DNA of 18,314 nucleotides, from contig JAJNBR010000024.1 in NCBI GenBank assembly GCA_021156265.1, positions 1-18,314 of the forward strand, written 5' to 3'. Both the position numbers and the translations under genes were made by a program. The DNA is from Flavipsychrobacter sp. (GTDB lineage: Bacteria > Bacteroidota > Bacteroidia > Chitinophagales > Chitinophagaceae). Positions within the stretch are counted from its first letter, which is position 1; each line of letters opens with the position of its first letter. A model generated the notes under the pieces. The model saw only the letters and a program-made list of their open reading frames with translations. It searched no databases and was not told where the DNA came from. This document shows positions 1 through 7,516 of this stretch, piece by piece.

Positions 1-16
1 AAATAATTGGAAATTT

Positions 17-448
17 TTATTTAATTGGTTGAACCGGTATCTGCAGGGTAAATGTTGCCATTGTATCGTGCACAATGGTATAGGGCATACCACCGTGAAC
101 GGTCGTGGACTCGTATATATTCCACCCTTTAGCATATAAGTAGTAGGTACCTTTTTTTAGCCCGGGGAAGGTCACAACCGGCGGTTTCAGGTCTACAAAG
201 CTGCACATCGCAGAATCGTCGAATTGAATGGGCATCTGTACGGCATTATACTTAATGTATATTTTACAGCTATCAATAGCCAATGTATCGTCCATTGCAG
301 TGATTTTCAGTGTGGCTAAACCACCCTTACCGCCAATCACCGGACCATTGTCTGTCGGCGTATTTACGTTAGTCCTCTCTTTATCGCAGGAAACCACTGC
401 AACCGATATCAGGCCTATAACTGCAGCATATAACCAGGTAATCTTCAT
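17..448 (-). CDS. Small lipoprotein of unknown function
   Basis: A 143-residue protein I do not recognise as a named family. It opens with a typical lipoprotein signal: a lysine at position 2, a hydrophobic stretch at about residues 5-19, then VVSC with the lipid-acceptor cysteine at residue 21. The mature part starts CDKERT and continues through a Gly-rich linker into a beta-rich region without recognisable catalytic motifs. Charged residues directly after the cysteine resemble the surface-export signals described for Bacteroidota lipoproteins, but the match is partial and surface exposure is only inferred. The start codon is supported by the signal peptide beginning at residue 1. It lies 76 bases downstream of the glycosyl hydrolase stop on the same strand, so they could be cotranscribed. 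No terminator is visible in the 16 bases left before the window edge. Confidence 0.8.
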   Translation of the reverse strand: MKITWLYAAVIGLISVAVVSCDKERTNVNTPTDNGPVIGGKGGLATLKITAMDDTLAIDSCKIYIKYNAVQMPIQFDDSAMCSFVDLKPPVVTFPGLKKGTYYLYAKGWNIYESTTVHGGMPYTIVHDTMATFTLQIPVQPIK

Positions 449-524
449 GAAAAAGAATTTTATCAGCTTTGAAGATACAAAACGTTTATAAATAATCCAT
501 TTCCAGGCTATTTAATGTAAAATA

Positions 525-2021
525 TCACCTGCGGCGCTTTACTTCAATGACGTTGCTGGGATAGCTTTCGTTCCATAGGCGGTCGAATGCGGTTACCACG
601 TACTTAACAACCGCGACGTCGTCCATATTAAAATCCAGCAAGCCGGTGGCCGACTGAACTTTTATAATGCGGTCTACACGCTCGAGGTTAATAGGCTCAT
701 CGTTGATGAACTTATAGACCGCATAGCATACCGCGTCATCACTCTTTGACTTTTTCCATTCCAGCAGATTACCCGTTTTAGAATTGACCAGCTTGATTAC
801 GGGAGCCGTCGGGGCAACACTATCCAGCCATTTCATTGGTGGCGGAAAAGCTGGGTAGGCGGTGATCTTTGCCAGGCTGTCCCCGATCGGCAGCCGTATC
901 TTATCCAAATTAGAACTGCTGTACAGGGAATAGCCCGGATTTTTAGCTATCCTCCGTATATCGCGTATTTGCCATAGCAGTTCTTTTGTGCTGGTCCATG
1001 GTCCCTTAGTTGCATCGAGCATGCGGTAGAGACCCAGACCATAGTACATATGCCTGCCGTAGCTATGTGCCTCCCACCATGGAAGCAATACCTCGAACGC
1101 CACCGCCTTATGCCCATGTTCCCAATAAAGCTGTGGTAACAGATAGTCGATCCACCCTTTCTTCATCCAAAGCAGCACATCCGCATACAGATCGTCGTAA
1201 TTAGTCTGACCGCCACGGGTTGGCGATCCTTCCGGGTCCTTGCTCGCATTGCGCCAGACGCCGAACGGGCTGATACCGATCTTGACGTATGGTTTTGCAT
1301 TCCTTACCCTTGAATGAAGCGCTGATATGAACATATCGACATTGTTGCGGCGCCAGTCGTCTTTATTGGTGAAATTTGCTTTATAACGCGCATAACTCCT
1401 GGCGTCGCCAAACTCCTGTCCGGCTATTCGATAAGGATAGAAATAGTCGTCCAGGTGCACAGCATCTATATCGTAACGTTTTACCACGTCTAGGATGATA
1501 TTCAGAACATAATCCCGCACTTCAGGAATACCCGGATCGAACTGTGTTTTACCCCCATAGGAAACCAGCCACTCAGGGTGCGTACGCGACACATGTCCTT
1601 CCGGATTGGGGTTTTTTTTGCTGTCAGTAAGTACACGGTAGGGATTGAACCATGCATGAAACTCCATATTCCGCTTATGTGTTTCATTGATCATAAAATG
1701 CAGCGGATCGTAGAAGGGTGATGGCGGCAATCCCTGCTTACCGGTAAGGTAACGACTCCATGGCTCGGCCGCAGATTCATAAAATGCATCGCTTGCCGGG
1801 CGCACTTGTACAATGACAGCATTGCAACCTACTGATTGAAGCTGATCGAGGCGCCTGATAAACTCCTGTTGCTGCTGGGACGCAGGCAAACCCGGCTTCG
1901 ACGGCCAGTCAATATTTGATACTGTTGCTATCCAAGCTGCCCTAAACTCACGTTTCGGGCTTTGTGCCAACATCGTTTTTGCTAAAAAAGTCAGACAGAC
2001 GATCAAAAAAGTACGCGTCAT
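525..2021 (-). CDS. Secreted family-10-like glycosyl hydrolase (GHL10/DUF187, DigH-type)
   Basis: A 498-residue exported protein of the GHL10 family (COG1649), whose E. coli member DigH cleaves denuded peptidoglycan glycan strands; the substrate here is inferred. Residues 1-19 form a signal peptide ending LAQ. The catalytic TIM barrel follows: REFRAAWIATVSNIDWP (24-40), an AVIVQVRP strand (about 68-75), FHAWFNPYRV (121-130) and the acidic HLDDYFYPY strand end (189-197). From about residue 400 a beta-sandwich, FN3-like region (DSVAPTAP onward) closes the protein. The reading frame stays open upstream to 2336, but that extra 105-codon stretch is Lys/Arg-rich and overlaps the tail of the next gene in another frame. 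I therefore start at the signal-peptide methionine. A likely promoter -7 element and the preceding gene's terminator both lie just upstream, which supports this start. Confidence 0.9.
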   Translation of the reverse strand: MTRTFLIVCLTFLAKTMLAQSPKREFRAAWIATVSNIDWPSKPGLPASQQQQEFIRRLDQLQSVGCNAVIVQVRPASDAFYESAAEPWSRYLTGKQGLPPSPFYDPLHFMINETHKRNMEFHAWFNPYRVLTDSKKNPNPEGHVSRTHPEWLVSYGGKTQFDPGIPEVRDYVLNIILDVVKRYDIDAVHLDDYFYPYRIAGQEFGDARSYARYKANFTNKDDWRRNNVDMFISALHSRVRNAKPYVKIGISPFGVWRNASKDPEGSPTRGGQTNYDDLYADVLLWMKKGWIDYLLPQLYWEHGHKAVAFEVLLPWWEAHSYGRHMYYGLGLYRMLDATKGPWTSTKELLWQIRDIRRIAKNPGYSLYSSSNLDKIRLPIGDSLAKITAYPAFPPPMKWLDSVAPTAPVIKLVNSKTGNLLEWKKSKSDDAVCYAVYKFINDEPINLERVDRIIKVQSATGLLDFNMDDVAVVKYVVTAFDRLWNESYPSNVIEVKRRR

Positions 2022-2041
2022 AATAGCAGGACAGTTTTGCA

Positions 2042-2076
2042 CAAATGTAGTCCTTAGGATTTTTGGCAGGCGCAAA
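2042..2076 (-). promoter_or_regulatory. Putative Bacteroidota promoter for the glycosyl hydrolase
   Basis: Read on the minus strand, 2049-2042 is TACATTTG, a full match to the Bacteroidota -7 consensus TAnnTTTG. A TTTG at 2076-2073 could be the -33 element, but the spacer is 23 bases rather than the usual 19 or so, which lowers confidence. The -7 element ends 20 bases before the ATG at 2021. The TTTG falls inside the T-run of the upstream gene's terminator. Confidence 0.45.
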
Positions 2077-2104
2077 AAAATAGCCGGCTTGCATAAGCCG
2101 GCTA
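2074..2104 (-). terminator. Intrinsic terminator after the DUF5606-type gene
   Basis: A perfect 10-bp inverted repeat, TAGCCGGCTT / AAGCCGGCTA (2081-2090 and 2095-2104), has a 4-base loop. On the minus strand it is followed directly by a run of seven T (2080-2074). It begins 20 bases past the DUF5606-type stop codon. This is a textbook rho-independent terminator and separates that gene from the glycosyl hydrolase gene. Confidence 0.93.
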
Positions 2105-2124
2105 TTCCTAAACAACTATATATA

Positions 2125-2721
2125 CTACTCTTCTGTTTTCTTTTTCCTTGCTGTTTTCTTAGCAGGCTTTTCTTCCGCACCGGCGTCTGCAGTTTCAACT
2201 GCAGCTTTCTTAGCACGCGCCTTTTTTGCAGGCTTTTCAGCGGGCGCTTCCTCTTCGGTTGTTTCAGCACTTGCCTTTGCTTTACTTGCTTTAGATTCAC
2301 CCTCTTCAACCAGCTCTTCTGCCGCAGGCTCTTCAAATTTCAGTAGATCGTTTGCTTTCAGCAGGTCATACCATTTCAACATTTTCTTCATGTCACTTAC
2401 ATACACACGCTCTTCATCAAAATCCGGAAAGATCGACTTAAAGTAATTTTTGATTGCCGTATTATCCGCAGTCTTGCCATCTATAATCGCGATGCTGCCC
2501 TCCTGGTCCTGCATCTTTTTGAACACCTCGTGCAGACGCACGTTGTCATTTGTAGTGTACACTTCAATACTTTCCAGCGGGGTCACGTTGTGTAAGCGGG
2601 CTGAAATGAACTTAGTTGATTTATCACTGAGATTGCGCACGATAGCACCATCACTCTTTGTAGCGAGCAGTTGAAAAAGACCACCCAATCCTGTTACGGC
2701 AACGATTTCTCTATATTCCAT
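2125..2721 (-). CDS. DUF5606-type protein with Lys/Ala/Glu-rich tail
   Basis: A 198-residue cytoplasmic protein with no signal peptide or membrane segment. Residues 1 to about 127 (EIVAVTGLGGLFQLLATKSD, then RNLSDKSTKFIS, a SIEVYTT strand and a VYVSDMKKMLKWYDLL helix) look like the DUF5606 family, a Bacteroidota-restricted group of unknown function. Residues from about 130 to 198 form a low-complexity tail: first acidic (EEPAAEELVEEGE), then alternating PAKKA-like basic patches, reminiscent of histone-H1-like tails. Nucleic-acid binding by this tail is inference only. An upstream in-frame Met at 2769 would add 16 residues, but the family normally starts close to the ME(Y)R(E)IV segment, and a -7 promoter element lies between the two candidates. 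I therefore use 2721. The gene has its own terminator and is probably monocistronic. Confidence 0.85.
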   Translation of the reverse strand: MEYREIVAVTGLGGLFQLLATKSDGAIVRNLSDKSTKFISARLHNVTPLESIEVYTTNDNVRLHEVFKKMQDQEGSIAIIDGKTADNTAIKNYFKSIFPDFDEERVYVSDMKKMLKWYDLLKANDLLKFEEPAAEELVEEGESKASKAKASAETTEEEAPAEKPAKKARAKKAAVETADAGAEEKPAKKTARKKKTEE

Positions 2722-2741
2722 TTTAGAAATTTGAAGGGGAG

Positions 2742-2749
2742 CAAAAATA
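2742..2749 (-). promoter_or_regulatory. Putative -7 promoter element of the DUF5606-type gene
   Basis: On the minus strand 2749-2742 reads TATTTTTG, which fits TAnnTTTG and lies 20 bases before the chosen ATG. No TTTG is seen about 19 bases further upstream, so this is only half of a promoter. The region is AT-rich and a chance match is possible. Confidence 0.35.
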
Positions 2750-2822
2750 AAGTTTTTAAGGTAAACCACCCCGCCTTTTTAATTAATCAGCTTTTTAGTT
2801 AAAATATTGAATATATAAACAA

Positions 2823-5800
2823 TTATCGGATAAGTGTTATAGTCCCTTTGTACTCAACTTCATTATTCGAGCTATTGCCACATATTGCCTTTATATAGTA
2901 GTTGTAAGTGCCGATATCCTGCAATTCTCCATTATATATCCCATCCCATCCGTCGTTGATATCATTGGTGGTAAACACAACTTCGCCAAAACGATTAAAT
3001 ATAGAGAACAGCTTAAGTGTCAGATCGCCTTTAAACAGAATACGTGCCTTGTCATTCTTTCCATCATTATTTGGCGTAAAGGCATCAGGAATAAAGGGCT
3101 TACAACAATTGTCATACATAATGGTTGCCACGGCAGTATCCGTACAATCATTTGCATCGGTCACCGTAAACCGGTAAGTGCCATTAGCGACCCCATTCAA
3201 ATCGGCGCTAAAGCGTTCCGGACTTGTGTCCCAGGCATAATTGTACGGCGTTGTACCGCCGGTTACTTTCGAAACTATCGCGCCTCCGTCGTCAAATCCT
3301 TCGCAATCGTTTTTGTTAGCAGTTAACGTTATCTCGAGCTTCTCCGGTGATTCGACAGAAACAGTCGTGTCTTTAGTGCAGTTTTTACTATCTGTCACTG
3401 TAACTGTATAAGACGACGACTTTAGACCTTTGAACACGTTGCCTTCTGGTATCTTATCACCGATCGAATACGCCAAGGGCTGTACGCCACCCTCGGCCAA
3501 TACTGTAATAGTCCCATCTGCGGTGCCAAAACAGCTTACACCTTTTGGTGTAACTTCAGAAAGTATGATCGCCGGATACCCGGTGAGCATGACGATAGTA
3601 TCTGTGATGCAGCCGTTATTATCCCTGACCTGCACCTGCTGAGTACCTGCCGGGAGGTTTGTTTTTATAGCGCTTCCATTGAACGAGTTGCCTCCGGCAG
3701 CGTACTGGTACGGTGTTATACCGCCCGAGGCATCAATAGCTATTCGGCCATCAGCAAAACCTTCACAGGTTGGATGCACGATCGTGAGCCCTGTGATCTC
3801 CAGCTTCGTCGGCTCTTTTACAAGGATGTTGCTATCCTTGAAACAACCATTAGCATCACGTAAACGGATCACGTGCGGACCGGCATTCAGACCAGTAAGA
3901 ACGTTACTTGCCTGGAAAGCGCCAAAATCCCAGCGGTAGCTGTATGGGAGCACTCCACCTGTTCCTGAAACGGTAACTTGCCCTGTTGTGTCTCCAAAAC
4001 ACAACACGTCCGTCACCGACAACGCGATTCCCATAATTGGGGGCTGTGTCAAGGTAATTGTCGTATCAAATGTGCAACCCTTGTTATCTTTTACCTTCAC
4101 CAGGTAGGTTCCTATCGGCAGGCTCAGGAAAAGGTTTTGAGTACCAAAGGCCCCTCCGTTGAAAGAATATGAGTAAGGAGGTGTCCCACCAGTACCATTA
4201 GCTGTGATGCGACCATCATTGAAACCGAAGCAGGCAATATTTTGCGGAGTGATGGTTGCTTTTAAGATTGGGGGTTCGAGCACAGCAATATTGCTATCTT
4301 TCAGACACCCATTGGCATCTTTGATCTTTATAAGATAGGTGAGTGCTTTTAAACCCGGAAATACATTTGACGAACTGAAGGCACCAAATATACCTTTCGC
4401 AAACGTATACGGCGAAGTACCGCCGCCGGGAGTGATAGTTATGGAACCGTTGCTGTCGCCAAAGCACGAAACATCTACCACTGAGGCCGTCATTGTCAGC
4501 ACAAAAGAATCGACGATACTAATAAGAGTGTCCTTTACACAATTACGATTGTCTTTGATGTGGAACATATACGTTCCGGCGGCCAGCGGTGTAAACGTCG
4601 GAGACGAAGAATAAGCGCCAGTGCCGACAGCAAACTGGTAGGGCGGAACGCCTCCGGTTGCTCCCAACGTAACTTTACCATTACTTAAAGTCGCACAAAC
4701 AGATTTGGTTACCTGTGCCGAAGCCTGTATAGCAGTTGGCTGTGCCAAGGTAATTGTTGAATCGGCTGTGCACCCGTTGTTGTCTTTTATATGTAACACA
4801 TATGTGCCCGCACCAAGGCTTGCGAAAATGTTGCTGCTGTTAAACAACCCTGCATCTATTGCAAACGTATAGGGAGCTGTACCTCCGCCTGCTGTGACAG
4901 TTATCAATCCATCGGTAAAGCCGAAGCAATTGGGTTCCTGGGCGGCAATGTTATTGAACACCAAAACCGCGGGCTGCATAATAGTAATCGTCGTGTCCTT
5001 TACACAGTCATTGGCGTCTTTTATATGTATGGTATAACTACCCGCGGCAAGGCCAGCAAAAATATTTGTTGAGCTATATGAGCCTGTCCCGAGAGCGTAG
5101 TTGTAAGGGCTTACACCGCCGGAAGCCGTGATCGTGATCGACCCATCAGATAAGCCAAAACACGAAACATTTGCGATCACCGACGTACTGGTGATGGGCG
5201 TTGGCTCGTTAAGCGTGATAGTTGTGTCGAGGTAACAGTGATTTGAATCCTCTATATGAAAAGAGTGATTCCCCGCCCAAAGGTCTGTGAACGCGTTTAC
5301 TGTGCTTAGTGTTCCCGTACCCAGTTTATACAGATATGGAGGCGTAGCCGAATTACCGGTTATTGTAATGGCACCTGTGCTGTCGCCATTGCAGAGGATA
5401 TGGACTAAGGATGCGCTTGCGTGTACACTGATCGAATCCGGCAGGTTAACAATAGTGTCCTTAAGACAATTATTCGCATCCTTTATGTGTAGCGTATAAT
5501 TTCCGGAAAACAAACCTGTAAAAGTGTTTGAAGTGCTAAAACCACCGGCATTAAGAGCGTACTGGTAAGGAGCGGTTCCGTTGGCGGCGGCCACCGTTAT
5601 CACGCCGCTGCTGTAGAAGTTACACGGCGGCGACGTGAAGGTCACTGCTGCTGTAATGGATGGTGGATCGAGTAATTGAACCGTGGTATCCTTTATACAA
5701 TCATTACCATCCATTATATGTAAAGTGTGAGCGCCTGCAGACAAGCCGGCAAAGGTATTTGTTGATGAAAATGAACCCGAACCGATAGAATATTGGAACG

Positions 5801-7370
5801 GAGCCAGGCCACCGCCAGCCGTAATTGTGATGCTGCCATTGTTTCCGCCAAAGCACGTCGGTTTTACCATCGACACCGAGGGTATGATCGCTGGTGGTTG
5901 TGCAATTGTAATGGTAGTATCCTTAAAGCATGTATTGGCCGAGCCTACCCGGAAGGTGTAAGTACCCGGATCGAGGCTATCGAGTTGCGTACCGGTTATG
6001 TTTGTTATAGTATGAATGGTTGTAGTGCCCTGCAGTACCGTGAACGTCCAGGGCGATGGCGCTACAGACGGTGTAACATTGAATACCGCTTTTTTAGTGC
6101 AGGTAGCAGCCGACACCAGGCTAAATGTTATTTTCGGGATAGGCAAAACGTTTATAGTGTAAGCCTGCGTCTGCTTACTTGACAACGGACAGCCGTCATC
6201 AGTATAAGTAATGAAGAAATTATAAGTGCCTGGTGTAACACCCGAAAGATTCCAGGAAAAGCTTCCAATGGGCGCTGTTGTATTGTTATTGGTAATGGTA
6301 AATGTGGCTCCAGCGGGTATGCCCGATGCTGACACGTTAATGGCGTTTCCATCAAGATCTGTTGGATTGATATTGAATGTAAAGCTGCCTTGGTTCTGGC
6401 AAACCGAAGCAGTCGTGCTATTTACCAGCGTTCCGCCGACAACATTGCTGATATTGCCTCCCGGAGGGTTATTGTTACAATTGTTAAGCACAACAAAGGT
6501 CATTTCGCGCATGCTGGTACCCACCAGCATGCTGCCTCGAAATTCCGACACCTTTGTTACAACCAGCGAACGTTGCACCAGGTTAGGTGTAAAATTCAAC
6601 TGTCCATTTGAGGTATTAAAGTTGAACGTACCGGTAGTTGCCGCCAGAGGAGCCGTAGCTGAGTAACCCGTCAGATAACTAACGCTCGTTGAACTTGAAA
6701 TTAAAGCTTCAATGCCAGGCACTAAGGCGTAAATGAGCGCGTCATTATTCGCGTCCACTGTTCCGGGATTGTAACTGGCTGCCTTGTTAATGCAAAAAAA
6801 TGGGGTTGGGATAGTGGTGTAAGTAGGTGACGAGTTGGCCCCGCCCGTATTATTTAAAGTTGCCTCCAAACCCATCAAACTAGGATTTGCTGTAGACACG
6901 AGGATATTAGTAATGCTATTGCTGCGACCTGCCTGGCTGTTCGACATCTCACCGTTAAAATAAAATCGCCAATTGGCGGAAGTGCCTCCAAGGTTTACCG
7001 TGTTTGAATACGTGAATCTTTTGACACCGGGTATCGTTCCCGACGTAGAAACACAGGTTGTATTATTTAACTGCGCTGGGCAGACTGGCGTCACCTCTGT
7101 ACCCGAGCTCGGATTTTGAACGAATAAATTTAGTATTGTGACAAAGCTTGTACCATTCCAAATCTCTATTTCCGGAGATGCTGAGGGAAGACTTTGAAAT
7201 GGGGGATTGGACAAGTTGCAATCAGCATATACTGTGAGAGTGATCCGGTATGTATTCCCACTTACGTGCGTATAATTCAGATCGGCACCGTAAAAATGCG
7301 AGGCCTTGGCAGACATTCCAATCAAACAACAAAATAACAGAACGACCACACTTTGTAAATGCCGCTTCAT
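2823..7370 (-). CDS. Giant SprB-repeat surface protein with T9SS/gliding C-terminal domain
   Basis: A 1515-residue exported protein. Residues 1-23 are a signal peptide ending SAKA. Residues 24 to about 310 form the SHFYGADLNYTHV...YRITLTVYADC domain that heads many large Bacteroidota adhesin-like proteins. An Ig/cadherin-like segment follows, with FNINPTDLDGN at about 330-415. Next come one degenerate and 12 clear SprB-type repeats (residues 494-1421). Residues 1422-1515 (PDAFTPNNDGKND, then FNRFGEVVF, DGWDG and GTYNYYI) are the gliding-motility-associated C-terminal domain, a type-B sorting signal for the type IX secretion system. Family knowledge suggests a cell-surface filamentous adhesin related to SprB; the ligand is unknown. 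No membrane anchor is visible. It is monocistronic by position, with 146 bases upstream and 101 downstream, and lies beside surface-polysaccharide genes. The signal peptide fixes the start. Confidence 0.92.
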   Translation of the reverse strand: MKRHLQSVVVLLFCCLIGMSAKASHFYGADLNYTHVSGNTYRITLTVYADCNLSNPPFQSLPSASPEIEIWNGTSFVTILNLFVQNPSSGTEVTPVCPAQLNNTTCVSTSGTIPGVKRFTYSNTVNLGGTSANWRFYFNGEMSNSQAGRSNSITNILVSTANPSLMGLEATLNNTGGANSSPTYTTIPTPFFCINKAASYNPGTVDANNDALIYALVPGIEALISSSTSVSYLTGYSATAPLAATTGTFNFNTSNGQLNFTPNLVQRSLVVTKVSEFRGSMLVGTSMREMTFVVLNNCNNNPPGGNISNVVGGTLVNSTTASVCQNQGSFTFNINPTDLDGNAINVSASGIPAGATFTITNNNTTAPIGSFSWNLSGVTPGTYNFFITYTDDGCPLSSKQTQAYTINVLPIPKITFSLVSAATCTKKAVFNVTPSVAPSPWTFTVLQGTTTIHTITNITGTQLDSLDPGTYTFRVGSANTCFKDTTITIAQPPAIIPSVSMVKPTCFGGNNGSITITAGGGLAPFQYSIGSGSFSSTNTFAGLSAGAHTLHIMDGNDCIKDTTVQLLDPPSITAAVTFTSPPCNFYSSGVITVAAANGTAPYQYALNAGGFSTSNTFTGLFSGNYTLHIKDANNCLKDTIVNLPDSISVHASASLVHILCNGDSTGAITITGNSATPPYLYKLGTGTLSTVNAFTDLWAGNHSFHIEDSNHCYLDTTITLNEPTPITSTSVIANVSCFGLSDGSITITASGGVSPYNYALGTGSYSSTNIFAGLAAGSYTIHIKDANDCVKDTTITIMQPAVLVFNNIAAQEPNCFGFTDGLITVTAGGGTAPYTFAIDAGLFNSSNIFASLGAGTYVLHIKDNNGCTADSTITLAQPTAIQASAQVTKSVCATLSNGKVTLGATGGVPPYQFAVGTGAYSSSPTFTPLAAGTYMFHIKDNRNCVKDTLISIVDSFVLTMTASVVDVSCFGDSNGSITITPGGGTSPYTFAKGIFGAFSSSNVFPGLKALTYLIKIKDANGCLKDSNIAVLEPPILKATITPQNIACFGFNDGRITANGTGGTPPYSYSFNGGAFGTQNLFLSLPIGTYLVKVKDNKGCTFDTTITLTQPPIMGIALSVTDVLCFGDTTGQVTVSGTGGVLPYSYRWDFGAFQASNVLTGLNAGPHVIRLRDANGCFKDSNILVKEPTKLEITGLTIVHPTCEGFADGRIAIDASGGITPYQYAAGGNSFNGSAIKTNLPAGTQQVQVRDNNGCITDTIVMLTGYPAIILSEVTPKGVSCFGTADGTITVLAEGGVQPLAYSIGDKIPEGNVFKGLKSSSYTVTVTDSKNCTKDTTVSVESPEKLEITLTANKNDCEGFDDGGAIVSKVTGGTTPYNYAWDTSPERFSADLNGVANGTYRFTVTDANDCTDTAVATIMYDNCCKPFIPDAFTPNNDGKNDKARILFKGDLTLKLFSIFNRFGEVVFTTNDINDGWDGIYNGELQDIGTYNYYIKAICGNSSNNEVEYKGTITLIR
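3108..5891 (-). repeat. Twelve tandem SprB-type protein repeats, period about 77 codons
   Basis: The coding sequence holds 12 consecutive units of about 232 bases. Each unit shows the pattern C-x-G...(D/N)G-x-I/V-T...GG-x-x-PY-x-(Y/F) early, and H/V-I/V-K/R-D-x-N-x-C-x-x-D-(T/S) late, ending in a (E/Q/D)P pair. Two cysteines per unit are kept in every copy. Copies have diverged at the DNA level, so this is not a fresh expansion. A thirteenth, degenerate copy precedes it (about 5892-6122): it keeps NTCFKDTTI but has lost the G-rich centre. Confidence 0.9.
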
Positions 7371-7516
7371 AAGGAATATATGTAATTATATTATTTTAAT
7401 TAGTATTAATACGGTAAAATTAGGGGTTTTTAGCGTACTGCTTCCCCTTATGTAGACGAGAACAGCGACCAAAATGTTGGGAAAACTGTGTTATGTCAGT
7501 TATATGACAATTGCGG

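Noticed and set aside
2022..2336. 105-codon N-terminal extension of the glycosyl hydrolase frame
   Set aside because: It is Lys/Arg-rich, overlaps the DUF5606-type tail in another frame, crosses a strong terminator, and would bury the clear signal peptide starting at 2021.
2089..2346. Plus-strand Cys/Phe-rich frame of 85 codons
   Set aside because: It is the reverse-strand shadow of the Lys/Ala-rich tail; its odd composition follows from that gene's AAG/GCA codons.
3108..5891. Possible CRISPR-like array suggested by regular spacing of about 232 bases
   Set aside because: The repeats are diverged, in frame and protein-coding, with no short identical direct repeats separated by spacers.
6226..6666. 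146-codon plus-strand frame inside the giant repeat protein
   Set aside because: Lies fully antisense to a well-supported gene and shows no domain; likewise the many other plus-strand frames across the SprB repeats.
7490..7516. TGTCA / TGACA inverted repeat after the flippase gene as a terminator
   Set aside because: Only a 5-bp AT-rich stem and no adjacent T-run in the right direction.
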